A DNA stretch of 64,000 bases from CAZDFU01 sp964504985 (lineage in GTDB: Bacteria; Patescibacteriota; Microgenomatia; Daviesbacterales; UBA10151). The stretch is taken from the NCBI GenBank assembly GCA_964504985.1, contig CAZDFU010000003.1, positions 1 through 64,000 on the forward strand, given 5' to 3'. The position numbers and the translations under genes were made by a program. The notes below the pieces were generated by a model. The model did not search any database. It had not been told where the DNA came from and saw nothing but the letters and a program-made list of their open reading frames with translations. Shown here in pieces: positions 42,647 to 50,771 of the stretch (positions are counted from its first letter, which is position 1; every line of letters starts with the position of its first letter).

Positions 42647-44431
42647 TCATTTTTTTTGTTCAATCTCCTGATTAATTTTCTCTAAGAATTCTAAAACCGG
42701 CATTGCTCCTAAATCTTTCCCGTCTCTTGTCCTGACAGCTGCTTGTTTTCCTTCTTTCTCCCTGTCTCCTGCAATTAACATATAAGGGATTTTTTGCATT
42801 TGAGCATCTCTTATTTTAGATTGCATTTTTTCAGCCCTTGAGTCTATCTCAACTCTGATATTTGAATCTTTAAGTTGTTCGAGTACATTTTGTGCATATT
42901 CAATGTGACGGTCTGCAATGGGTATAATTTTTACCTGAACTGGTGCAAGCCATGTTGGAAAAGCTCCACCTGTATGTTCAATATAAACAGACAAAAATCT
43001 TTCAATAGACCCCAGCAGAGCAAAATGAATCATAACAGGAGTTTGTTCAATGCCTTTTTCATCAACATACTTTAAACCAAATCTTTTAGGTTGGACAAAA
43101 TCCAATTGTGGAGTGGCCAACTGCCATTCCCTGCCTAAGGCATCTGTTACCATAAAATCAATTTTAGGCCCATAAAATGCAGCCTCACCCTCTGCTGCAA
43201 AATAATCCAATTCATTTTCTTTAGCTACCTCCAAAAGGATCTGTTGAGCCCTGTCCCAATTCTCAGCTTCCCCTAAGTATTTTTCTGAGTTGTTAGGGTC
43301 TTTAAAAGAAAGCCTGGCTTTAAACCTCATTCCTAAAGCACCATAAAATTCTTTCACCACATCAATTAAGAGTTGATAAATTTCTTTAACTTGACCAATT
43401 GTGCAAAAAGTGTGACTGTCATCCTGAGTTGCTGATCTGACTCTTGAGAGTCCGATTAATTCTCCTGCTTTTTCATCCCTATAAATGGTTGTTGTTTCCA
43501 TATATTTAATTGGTAAATCTTTATAGCTTTTTTGAGATGAAGCATAAATTTGTTGGTGGTGTGGGCAGTTCATAGGTTTTAAAACCATCTGATCTTCTGT
43601 TTCCTGACTCTTAACCAAAAATAATTCATCTCCAAATTTATCCCAGTGGCCGGAGGTTTTATAAAGATCTGTTTTAGCAATATGAGGAGTCCAAACTTTT
43701 TGAAAGCCCCTTTTAAGCCTTAACTCCTGTGAGAAGTTATTTAATAATTCTCTGAGTAAAGTTCCTTTTGGAGTAAATAATGGTAAACCCTTACCAACTA
43801 AATCTGAAAAAGTAAAAAGGTCTAATTCCCTCCCTAATTTTCTATGGTCTCTTTTTTTGGCTTCTTCCTGCATTTTAAGGTACTCATCTAATTCTTGTTG
43901 ATTTGGAAAAGATGTCCCATAAATTCTGGTAAGCATTTTAGCCTTAGCGCGGTCAGCGTCTGAGGTTAGGCTCTGCTTATTTTTCTCCGAACCTCTCCAA
44001 TATGCTCCAGCAATATGGGTTAATTTAAACGCACTGATATCTTTAGAAGGATTTTCACTATGCCCTCCACGGCAGAGATCTTCAAATCCGCCTGATTTAT
44101 ATAAAGTAATAGGTTCACTCTTTTTTATGATTTCCCCAATAAGCTCTAATTTATAAGGGTTATTTTTATAGATTTCTTTGGCTTCATCTGCAGAAACTTC
44201 CCTTTTTTCAAATTTAATCCAGGAGGGCAAAAGTTTTTTCATGACTTCTTCAATTTTTGGCAAATCCTCTTCAGAAATAGTTTGGTCACCAAAATCAAAA
44301 TCATAGTAGAAACCATTCTCAATAGCAGGTCCAATTGTGGGTTTGGCATCTGGCCAAAGTTGTTTCACAGCTGCTGCAAGTAAATGAGCACAAGAGTGCC
44401 TTATGTTATTTAACATGTCTTTATTTTCCAT
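42647..44431 (-). CDS. thrS: Threonyl-tRNA synthetase without TGS domain
   Basis: 594 residues. It begins directly with the editing domain (IRHSCAHLLAAAVKQLWPDAKPTIGPAIENGFYYDF), so the about 60-residue N-terminal TGS domain is absent. The catalytic core has the zinc ligand Cys in LKPMNCPHH and motif 2 in TIYRDEKAGELIGLSRVRSATQDDSHTFC. The anticodon-binding domain completes it. First enzyme of the thrS-infC-rpmI-rplT-pheST cluster. Confidence 0.96.
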   Translation of the reverse strand: MENKDMLNNIRHSCAHLLAAAVKQLWPDAKPTIGPAIENGFYYDFDFGDQTISEEDLPKIEEVMKKLLPSWIKFEKREVSADEAKEIYKNNPYKLELIGEIIKKSEPITLYKSGGFEDLCRGGHSENPSKDISAFKLTHIAGAYWRGSEKNKQSLTSDADRAKAKMLTRIYGTSFPNQQELDEYLKMQEEAKKRDHRKLGRELDLFTFSDLVGKGLPLFTPKGTLLRELLNNFSQELRLKRGFQKVWTPHIAKTDLYKTSGHWDKFGDELFLVKSQETEDQMVLKPMNCPHHQQIYASSQKSYKDLPIKYMETTTIYRDEKAGELIGLSRVRSATQDDSHTFCTIGQVKEIYQLLIDVVKEFYGALGMRFKARLSFKDPNNSEKYLGEAENWDRAQQILLEVAKENELDYFAAEGEAAFYGPKIDFMVTDALGREWQLATPQLDFVQPKRFGLKYVDEKGIEQTPVMIHFALLGSIERFLSVYIEHTGGAFPTWLAPVQVKIIPIADRHIEYAQNVLEQLKDSNIRVEIDSRAEKMQSKIRDAQMQKIPYMLIAGDREKEGKQAAVRTRDGKDLGAMPVLEFLEKINQEIEQKK

Positions 44432-44473
44432 GGCTTCAATATAACAGAAATACCCTTATTTTGAATAGTCTCA

Positions 44474-44662
44474 TTAAGGCTTAGGTTCCTGTTTTTCAAA
44501 TACTTCTAGCTTTCCCACATGGAATGCGGGAGCCTTAAGTTGTTGTGGCGCATCAATTCTATCAGGCAATTCCCGCCTGACAAATTCAGGACTTATTGGA
44601 TGCCCAAGCTCGCGTGCTCTGTTGCTCATATCAGAACCAATATATATAAGTCTTTCTGTCAT
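44474..44662 (-). CDS. Small hypothetical protein upstream of thrS, carrying a repeat insert
   Basis: 62 residues from the ATG at 44662, which has a strong AAAGGAGGT Shine-Dalgarno sequence. The in-frame ATG at 44683 lacks one. Charged and soluble, not recognised. Residues near the C-terminus (KAPAFHVGKLE) are encoded by a palindromic repeat (44507-44540) also found in intergenic DNA at 45064-45097. It ends 42 bases before thrS. Confidence 0.6.
   Translation of the reverse strand: MTERLIYIGSDMSNRARELGHPISPEFVRRELPDRIDAPQQLKAPAFHVGKLEVFEKQEPKP
44507..44540. repeat. CCCACAT-type palindrome inside a small gene
   Basis: TAGCTTTCCCACATGGAATG then CGGGAGCCTTAAGT. It matches 45064-45097 at all but two or three positions. 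The core CCCACAT-gga-ATGCGGG is an inverted repeat. Here it is coding. Confidence 0.75.
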
Positions 44663-44684
44663 TTTTACCTCCTTTCTTTGCATT

Positions 44685-44708
44685 AAAAAAGCCTCCTTCC
44701 GGAGGCTT
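44685..44708 (-). terminator. Intrinsic terminator or attenuator ahead of the thrS cluster
   Basis: On the minus strand AAGCCTCC-ggaa-GGAGGCTT is followed directly by a T-run. It lies about 25 bases before the start of the small gene preceding thrS. As a simple terminator it would serve the DUF5665-like gene. As an attenuator it would control the translation cluster. No T-box sequence is visible upstream. Confidence 0.65.
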
Positions 44709-44804
44709 GTCTTTGTTTAGTGTCTGACCTAAACTTACACTACAAAACCTCCCCTATTAAAAGTGGTAATTGTAGTACAACAATTTTGAGAAAAATTAAT
44801 CATT

Positions 44805-45014
44805 TTATTTAAACTGCTCAAAAAAAGTATTTAATCCTGTAAATGCTCCTATGAGATTTAAGAAATATATTATAACACCAACTACAACAGATGCTCCCAA
44901 AGCTGACCCCACTCCCCAGGCTATTCCTCCTAAAAAATTCCCAATAATAATATCCTTTTTCTTAATTTCCATATTAGCTGTTAGGTGTCTTTTGATTTCC
45001 TTAGTAGCCTTCAC
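44805..45014 (-). CDS. Small membrane protein, DUF5665-like
   Basis: 69 residues. FLGGIAWGVGSALGASVVVGVIIYFLNLIGAF is one long membrane helix with the GxxxG spacing I associate with the DUF5665 family. The helix is preceded by a basic amphipathic stretch. Function unknown. Confidence 0.6.
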   Translation of the reverse strand: MKATKEIKRHLTANMEIKKKDIIIGNFLGGIAWGVGSALGASVVVGVIIYFLNLIGAFTGLNTFFEQFK

Positions 45015-45063
45015 TGGATATATATTAAGTGGTAAAGAAGAGATTGTAAAGGTGATTAGTATT

Positions 45064-45097
45064 TAGCTTTCCCACATGGAATGTGGGAGCCTCAAGT
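45064..45097. repeat. CCCACAT-type palindrome, intergenic copy
   Basis: TAGCTTTCCCACATGGAATG then TGGGAGCCTCAAGT, with a perfect CCCACAT-gga-ATGTGGG inverted repeat. It lies directly downstream of the tRNA-Val gene. Confidence 0.75.
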
Positions 45098-45106
45098 AAG
45101 GTGGTG

Positions 45107-45179
45107 TGGGCAGTAAGGGACTTGAACCCCTGACATCGTTCACGTCAAGAACGCGCTCTACCAGCTGAGCTAACTGCCC
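45107..45179 (-). tRNA. tRNA-Val(GAC)
   Basis: 73 nt. The acceptor GGGCAGT pairs with ACTGCCC, the anticodon arm is CGTTC-TTGACGT-GAACG with anticodon GAC, and the T arm is CAGGG-GTTCAAGT-CCCTT-like. The discriminator is A and CCA is not encoded. Confidence 0.95.
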
Positions 45180-45262
45180 TAAAATTTCAATGAATCACAA
45201 TGCAATTTCAAACTATGATGATCCGAAGGTTATTTTATGTTATGACTATAATTTATTCAAGT

Positions 45263-45916
45263 TTAACCTGTGGCTTTAGTAAAGTGACCAAAATCTTCCG
45301 CGCCTTTAAGTAATTCATTCTCACCCATCATGCCCCCTGGTTGTTTTCCTGTAACTTGAGCTATTTGATTTTGTCTTTTTTCCTTTAACTGCTGCTCAGA
45401 AAGTTTTGAATTTGCCTGTTCAAAATATGTTTGTACATCAACCCTTAAAGCACCATTTTCATTCACAGTTCCTTCATAGCTGAGGTTAGAGATACCCCCA
45501 ATTGTTTTATTAACATTCTCTATCATTTGAGCCCTCATCTTTTTTTGTTCCTCCTCTGATCTAACCTGGGTTTGTTGTTGAGCTATTTCCTTTTGTTTTG
45601 CCACCCTTTTTTGATTATTCTGGACCTCCTCTTTTTCTTTGGGGTTGTTAAACTTTATTTCTGTTTGGCCTCCGATTTGGGTTTTTGAGGTTTCTTTAGA
45701 AGTTCCTGCAATATCTACAAATAACTCACCTATAGCATTACCTGCATCAGCCAGAAAACTTCCTCCATTTTTTACTAATTGAACAGGATCAGGAGTAAAA
45801 CTGGATAAATCAGGAAATAGGCTTGAAGAATTACTATCTGAATTTGCTTCAGACTCAAAACGTCTTTCATCATATTCCCAGGGTGCAGTTTGAGGCACAA
45901 GTGAGTTGTTATTCAT
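45263..45916 (-). CDS. Hypothetical coiled-coil protein
   Basis: 217 residues without signal or membrane segment. The N-terminus is acidic and disordered. Residues about 85-140 are a Lys/Gln/Glu-rich coiled coil. The end (TGKQPGGMMGENELLKGAEDFGHFTKA) resembles small CPR-specific proteins annotated DUF5660, which I cannot verify. TTGACT, 16 bases and TAAAAT end nine bases before its ATG, another short-leader promoter. Confidence 0.65.
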   Translation of the reverse strand: MNNNSLVPQTAPWEYDERRFESEANSDSNSSSLFPDLSSFTPDPVQLVKNGGSFLADAGNAIGELFVDIAGTSKETSKTQIGGQTEIKFNNPKEKEEVQNNQKRVAKQKEIAQQQTQVRSEEEQKKMRAQMIENVNKTIGGISNLSYEGTVNENGALRVDVQTYFEQANSKLSEQQLKEKRQNQIAQVTGKQPGGMMGENELLKGAEDFGHFTKATG

Positions 45917-46121
45917 ATTATTGGAATTTTACTACTTCCGCCTTAGAAGTCAAATCAAAATATTGTAAGAAATTAATTAGTGCTGAGAGGATAAAGTCCT
46001 GATTGAACCTGTCCTCTGTATCAATAGCCTCAATTATACAACTTTCCTTCCTAATCTGCAAGAAACGCAGCTGTTGCCCGCACAATAAAACACTATTTGT
46101 ATATAGATCTAGTGTAGTGTA

Positions 46122-46154
46122 TTGACAAGTTTAGTTGTTTATAGTAAAGTTTAG
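46122..46154 (+). promoter_or_regulatory. Promoter and operator repeats of the HTH-PIN operon
   Basis: TTGACA (46122-46127), 17 bases, TAAAGT (46145-46150), and ATG at 46157. AAGTTTAG occurs at 46127-46134 and 46147-46154, one copy against each promoter box and 20 bases apart (two helical turns), so it is a likely autoregulation site. The rest of 45917-46121 shows no gene. Confidence 0.65.
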
Positions 46155-46156
46155 AT

Positions 46157-46417
46157 ATGTTTAGTAATGTCAAGAAAGTGTATACTCCAGAACAAGTAGC
46201 AGAAATGCTGCAGCTTAATAAAGCTACCATTTATGATCTTATTTCCCGGGGCGAGATAATTGCCAAAAGAATCGGTAAGGTCTATAGAATACCTGCCAGT
46301 TCTATTTCTTTTGTCTTTACTGGTTTAGATGCAGACCTTTTGGAAGCCCAAAAAGAAGACCTAAAGAAGCTTTCTGAAATAGAAACGGAAATTTCCAAAG
46401 CTAGAGCAAAACTGTAA
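46157..46417 (+). CDS. HTH (excisionase-type) antitoxin
   Basis: 86 residues. A MerR/excisionase-type helix-turn-helix (VYTPEQVAEMLQLNKATIYDLISRGEI, then a KRIGKVYRIP wing) is followed by a charged helix that could cover the toxin. The stop codon overlaps the PIN gene start by one base. No leader is predicted. Confidence 0.8.
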   Translation: MFSNVKKVYTPEQVAEMLQLNKATIYDLISRGEIIAKRIGKVYRIPASSISFVFTGLDADLLEAQKEDLKKLSEIETEISKARAKL

Positions 46418-46842
46418 TGGCTCTTAAGGTTTTTATTGACTCTGATGTGGTTATATCATCACTTATTTCTTCTGAGGGAGCAGCATACCTTCTAATTAAT
46501 AATGTTTTAGACTTAGAACTCTATATTTCCAACCTATCTTTAAAAGAACTAGAAGTAGTGGCAGAAAGATTAAAGTTAGAGAAAAATCTGCTTACAGAAT
46601 TGGTAAGCAAAAGGTTCCAAAAGGTAGATTTAAAAGACTCTAATGAAAAAATAAAACACTTATTTGATGATTATGTCCTGGATATAGATGATGCCCATAT
46701 AGCTGCTGGAGCAAAGGAGGGCAAGGTTAGATTTTTAATATCATATAATCTCAGGCATTACAAATTAGATAAAATCAAAAAAGATTTTGGTATTATTGTA
46801 CTTACTCCTGCTCAGTTCCTGCAATACTTACGGAGCCTTTAA
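46417..46842 (+). CDS. PIN-domain toxin
   Basis: 141 residues. PIN ribonuclease acidic residues: Asp in KVFIDSDVVISSL, Glu in SLKELEVV, and Asp in DIDDAHIAAGAKEG. This gives a metal-dependent RNase fold. Pairing of a PIN protein with an excisionase-type HTH antitoxin is less common than AbrB or RHH partners. Confidence 0.85.
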   Translation: MALKVFIDSDVVISSLISSEGAAYLLINNVLDLELYISNLSLKELEVVAERLKLEKNLLTELVSKRFQKVDLKDSNEKIKHLFDDYVLDIDDAHIAAGAKEGKVRFLISYNLRHYKLDKIKKDFGIIVLTPAQFLQYLRSL

Positions 46843-46895
46843 AACATAGAGTCCTATAGTTGATAACTACAATCTTCTTTGTTAGGATTATTGTC

Positions 46896-47759
46896 ATGAA
46901 TGAGGCTCTAGCACCATATATAGCTAAACATATTGACTTTCCCAGCTCAGAAAAATCTGGTGGAGCACAGCGATATCTAACTCTAGCGAAAAGGATTTCA
47001 ACTCCTAAGGGAACAGCTACAGAGTTAGTATTTCATTATACTAGAATTTTGGATGATGCTGTGGATGAATCGTCGGAAGTGTTGCCAATAAAAAAAGCCT
47101 TAAAAGAGGAGAGAGATGGTTTAAAGGCCGGACCTTTTACAGTATTACAACAAGAATTACTTGCTCCTGGGATTGAAATTTACCCTTGGTATATACAAGA
47201 TCAGATTAGGCTTGAAATGCGAAAAGTAATTACAGGACTATTAATGGATTTGGAACTTAGATATGTTAGCACCGCTCCTGAAGAATCAGATTTAAAATAT
47301 AGAAATTTAATGGATTTTTGGGCAGCGTTTAATATCTTAAATCTAGGTTGGTCAGGCAAAAAATTAACTGCTAAACGTAAAGCAGTGGAGTTAGTTAATG
47401 CCTGGGCAACTCATGACAATACTTTAGATTTAGCAGAGGATTTAAATGGCGGGTTAATACTCGTGAATAAGGGTAACTGTGAAAGGTTTGGACTAGAATT
47501 TATGGATGGAGAACTTGTAAACCCTCAAGGATTGAGAATGTACTCGCAATACCAGAAAACCAAACTTGCCACAGTTTTCAGAGAAAATAGAAGTGCTGTT
47601 TTTGGAATTGGTCTACCTGTTTGGAGTGCAGCCCTGATGTTCCTATATTTTGGAAGACGGCCAAAGGTAAAAGCCATTGATTCATTTACAGGGGAAGGGA
47701 TAGTTTTTAGAGCGCCATTAGATTCTATCCATAGGATTACTGATAAGCACAAGAGTTGA
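46896..47759 (+). CDS. Squalene/phytoene-synthase-like protein
   Basis: 287 residues from ATG 46896; the frame is open from a TTG at 46860. HYTRILDDAVDESSE carries a DDxxDE motif (about residues 53-58), and HDNTLDLAEDLNGG (about 180-193) carries a second DxxxxD cluster. This is the two-motif layout of head-to-head prenyl synthases, all-helical in between. These enzymes condense two prenyl diphosphates. No other isoprenoid gene is in the window and similarity is low, so the substrate and even activity are uncertain. Confidence 0.55.
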   Translation: MNEALAPYIAKHIDFPSSEKSGGAQRYLTLAKRISTPKGTATELVFHYTRILDDAVDESSEVLPIKKALKEERDGLKAGPFTVLQQELLAPGIEIYPWYIQDQIRLEMRKVITGLLMDLELRYVSTAPEESDLKYRNLMDFWAAFNILNLGWSGKKLTAKRKAVELVNAWATHDNTLDLAEDLNGGLILVNKGNCERFGLEFMDGELVNPQGLRMYSQYQKTKLATVFRENRSAVFGIGLPVWSAALMFLYFGRRPKVKAIDSFTGEGIVFRAPLDSIHRITDKHKS

Positions 47760-47846
47760 ACCTAAAATTAGCCTTAAACACTGTGTTCTTCTAGCCGTTG
47801 TCCCTCTCCCCGTCCACCCACTTGTGGTGAGATGGGACGGGATAGG

Positions 47847-47929
47847 TGCGGACGAGAGGAGTTGAACCTCCACGCCCTTGCGGGCAATAGGTCCTAAACC
47901 TATCGTGTATGCCGTTTCACCACGTCCGC
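47847..47929 (-). tRNA. tRNA-Leu(UAG)
   Basis: 83 nt class II tRNA. The acceptor GCGGACG pairs with CGTCCGC, the anticodon loop is TTTAGGA within ATAGG/CCTAT, and a long variable arm (TGCCCGCAAGGGCGT) follows. The discriminator is A and CCA is not encoded. Confidence 0.95.
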
Positions 47930-47951
47930 ATATGGGACTTATTTTAACAGA

Positions 47952-48710
47952 TCAGCCAAATTTTTTAATTGTGTTGTTGTGGGTTTTGTTTTCCAACTCA
48001 TCATCAAGCGGGGCAAGATTAATTTCTTTTCCATATTTTACCTCTAAAGCTTTTTTCAAAAGCCAGTCAGCTAACTTTGGATTTTTAGGTAAAAGTGAAC
48101 CATGCATATAAGCCCCAATGGCATTTTTATAAATACAACCTTCTGTTTGATCTTCACCATTATTACCAAAGCCTTTAGACACCAGTCCTAAAGGAGTTGC
48201 CCCCTTTTTAAGAAAAGTTTTACCTGAATGATTTTCAAAACCAACTAACTTGCCAAACATTGTATCAATAACAATATTCCCAATCATTCTTTGATCAGAA
48301 GCTAAGGTATAGGCTGGGAAAAGTCCAACTCCTTTAAGTCTGGGGCCTTTATGAGGTTGATAATATTCTCCCAATAGTTGATAGCCTCCACAAATAGAAA
48401 GCAGAGGTATCCCCCTTTCTACTTCTTTTTTAATAAACTTTCCTTTACCAGAAGTTATTAAATCTTTAGCTACCAGCTCTTGTTGTTGATCCTGCCCTCC
48501 CCCAAAAAAATATAGGTCTGCTTTTTGTCCACCTGGGAGGTGTCTACCTAGTCCACCTGGGAGGTGGACTGCGTTGGTACCTAGGGAAATATTAATAATT
48601 TTTACTTTAATTCCCCTCCACTGGGCACGTTTTTTTAAGGTAATAATATTGCCTGTGTCTCCATAAATATTCATCAAATCACCATATAAATAACCCACAA
48701 CAATTTTCAA
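47952..48710 (-). CDS. gatD: Lipid II glutamine amidotransferase subunit GatD with repeat-derived insert
   Basis: 252 residues, class I glutaminase. The nucleophile Cys is in LLSICGGYQLLG, the catalytic His is in GAYMHGSLLPKNP, and the oxyanion GGGQDQQQ loop is present. With MurT it amidates D-glutamate of lipid II. Residues about 44-60 (NAVHLPGGLGRHLPGG) are encoded by a double copy of a dispersed repeat (48527-48590) and interrupt the usual strand-loop. It starts four bases after the murT stop. Confidence 0.92.
   Translation of the reverse strand: MKIVVGYLYGDLMNIYGDTGNIITLKKRAQWRGIKVKIINISLGTNAVHLPGGLGRHLPGGQKADLYFFGGGQDQQQELVAKDLITSGKGKFIKKEVERGIPLLSICGGYQLLGEYYQPHKGPRLKGVGLFPAYTLASDQRMIGNIVIDTMFGKLVGFENHSGKTFLKKGATPLGLVSKGFGNNGEDQTEGCIYKNAIGAYMHGSLLPKNPKLADWLLKKALEVKYGKEINLAPLDDELENKTHNNTIKKFG
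48527..48590. repeat. Dispersed repeat, copy D, inside gatD
   Basis: On the minus strand TTTCCCTAGGTACC...AGTCCACCTCCCAGGTGG, then a second CACCTCCCAGGTGGAC. It shares both ends with the repeats at 19092, 20629 and 34756. It is translated in frame. Confidence 0.7.
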
Positions 48711-48714
48711 TTTA

Positions 48715-50028
48715 TTACTCCTCCTCCCAATAATTTTTTTTAATGTCTGATTTTACCAGTATTCTTTGTAGATCAAGCATGGCTGTATAAGTAGGCAGGA
48801 TAAATAGCTGCCCTTTTAAGCCCTTTTGAGCCTCTTTAAGAGCCTTTTTCAGGTTCTCTTCTACCTTTATCTGGTTAATATTAAATCCTGCATATTTGAG
48901 CCTGACAGCCATATCATATGCCCTGGTGCCGGAACAAACAATTTTCAATTCTCCTCTACCGCGGGTTTTCTGATCTTTCACAGAATAGTCTGCGTCTATT
49001 TTTAATTTTTCAAACTCCCCATCCCAGATCCAGGATACATCTGTTCCATCTGCCAAATTATCATTTAGGGCGAAAAGCAACCTGTCTGCTGGTTTAATCT
49101 GCGGGGCAATTGTTTCAAAAACCTGGGTAGCACCTGCTGGGTTTTTGATTAGGAAAATATACCCGAAAGGTAATTTTTCTACCCTGCCAAAAGCTGGCTG
49201 GTAATTTAAAAGAGAAGAAATAATTTTGGCTGCAGAAATGTTTAGGTTAGAGGCACATGCTATGGCAGCTGTAGCATCATATATATGGTAAATACCTGGA
49301 ATGGGTAGGTTAACAGATAATAGTTTATTATTAGTAGGCAGTAGAAAAGAGCTTCCTAAAAGTCCTTTTGTTTTGACTTTTTTTGCTTCAAAATCAGGTT
49401 TATACCTTCTTTTTTTCCCTATACCCTCCCCTGCTATTTTAGAACCCTCTACCCCAAAAGTTTTAACACGTCCTTTAAAGGCCTCTTTTAGTTTTAAAGT
49501 ATTGGCATCATCACCATTTACCAAAATTATTGTTTCAGGAGAAAGTTTTTTTAATGTCTCACACCACCTTTTAACAATAGTATCTACCTCCCCATACCTG
49601 TCCAACTGGTCTCTGAAAATATTTAAAAATACCACCATAGCAGGATTCAGTTTAGGAGCAACAGAGTTAAAAGCAGCCTCATCCAACTCCCATATCCCCA
49701 GATCATAGTTAAAATTCCCATTTGAAATGCGGGAGGCTGAAATTAGGGTTGAGGCTATGCCTCTTTCCAAATTTGAGCCTGTATGGTTTCTGATTACCTT
49801 AAGGTTTGATGTTTTGGCAATATGGGCCAGCATTCTGGCTGTGGTGGTTTTACCATTTGTACCAGTGATAATAATATTTTTAGGGATATTAAGACTAAGT
49901 TTTTGAACAAGAGAAGGGTCTATTTTAAGAGCATATAAACCAGGGGCTGCAGAGCCGCCACTCAACTTTAATTTTCTAACAAAAGAACGGATTAGTTTAC
50001 CGGCTAAAACTGCAGTGAATGTTCTCAT
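48715..50028 (-). CDS. murT: Lipid II isoglutaminyl synthase subunit MurT
   Basis: 437 residues. Mur-ligase ATP loop ITGTNGKTTTARML, the central domain (VVFLNIFRDQLDRYGE, LVNGDD), and a C-terminal DUF1727-type domain with LLFALNDNLADGTDVSW. MurT of Gram-positives carries a Cys4 zinc ribbon in the central domain. Here no CxxC pair is present. The DNA at 49715-49737 is a CCCAT...ATGCGGG palindrome of the same family as 44507, coding for SRISNGNFN. Confidence 0.93.
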   Translation of the reverse strand: MRTFTAVLAGKLIRSFVRKLKLSGGSAAPGLYALKIDPSLVQKLSLNIPKNIIITGTNGKTTTARMLAHIAKTSNLKVIRNHTGSNLERGIASTLISASRISNGNFNYDLGIWELDEAAFNSVAPKLNPAMVVFLNIFRDQLDRYGEVDTIVKRWCETLKKLSPETIILVNGDDANTLKLKEAFKGRVKTFGVEGSKIAGEGIGKKRRYKPDFEAKKVKTKGLLGSSFLLPTNNKLLSVNLPIPGIYHIYDATAAIACASNLNISAAKIISSLLNYQPAFGRVEKLPFGYIFLIKNPAGATQVFETIAPQIKPADRLLFALNDNLADGTDVSWIWDGEFEKLKIDADYSVKDQKTRGRGELKIVCSGTRAYDMAVRLKYAGFNINQIKVEENLKKALKEAQKGLKGQLFILPTYTAMLDLQRILVKSDIKKNYWEEE

Positions 50029-50044
50029 CTTCTCAATCCAGAGG

Positions 50045-50659
50045 TTATCTTAACACAGGGGTTCCAGAAACAGCAGCAATTTTAGGGCTCTCTTGGGAAC
50101 TTAGTAAATTATTTTGGTCTGCCTCATATTGAGCTGCAAAGGTATTCAGATCATTCATAAAGAAAGTTACATTAGCCCCCCACCTGGGTGAGGCAGCATA
50201 AACCCTGTTTATTGCATAAGGATCTGTTAACCCCTTATTTAAGTACCCCTCCCTTAATCCTTTGGCAAGGGTAAAGATCCCATCCCTCCAGGAACTAAAA
50301 TAAATAGCCTGAGTGCCATATACTCCCCATCCCCAGGCATTATAGCCTCCAGGTATCTGTTTACCAAAAGTAGATTCAACACCAGCAATAGAGGGGATTA
50401 GCTTCCAGTCCAAGTCATACATTCTGGCAGCATCCACAAAATCCTGGGCATGATATTGCAAGGGTGAATCAAAGCGTGCCAGATATTTAGCTAAAATCTC
50501 AGCTTCTTTATTAAGTTTGCCTGCTGATATTTCTACGCCAGGATTGTTGGTTGGCAGATCAAGTTTAACTATTGTTTCTTCTGCTCCTGCTTTATGAAAA
50601 GTTGTAGGTGAGGAAAGGGCAAGAAAGAGAAAAGCTAAAATTGTTAGTTTTTTGCTCAT
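50045..50659 (-). CDS. Secreted lysozyme/transglycosylase-like protein
   Basis: 204 residues with a signal peptide (KKLTILAFLFLALSSPTTFHKAGA). Residues about 75-160 resemble the lysozyme fold: DLDWKLIPSIAGVESTFGKQIPGGYNAWGWGVYG, with Glu in GVEST as likely catalytic acid. It probably cuts or remodels peptidoglycan, consistent with murT-gatD next door. The C-terminal tail is disordered. Confidence 0.75.
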   Translation of the reverse strand: MSKKLTILAFLFLALSSPTTFHKAGAEETIVKLDLPTNNPGVEISAGKLNKEAEILAKYLARFDSPLQYHAQDFVDAARMYDLDWKLIPSIAGVESTFGKQIPGGYNAWGWGVYGTQAIYFSSWRDGIFTLAKGLREGYLNKGLTDPYAINRVYAASPRWGANVTFFMNDLNTFAAQYEADQNNLLSSQESPKIAAVSGTPVLR

Positions 50660-50771
50660 TAAAAAATCCTGATTCAGCTTTAGGGCAGATATCAGGATTA
50701 AGGGGGTATTTTAGCAGATTTAACTTAAGAAGTCAAACATTATAGGGTAATATCTGGGCAAAATGAGTGGT

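Noticed and set aside
44662..44800. T-box riboswitch ahead of thrS
   Set aside because: There is a terminator-like hairpin but no recognisable T-box sequence or specifier loop upstream.
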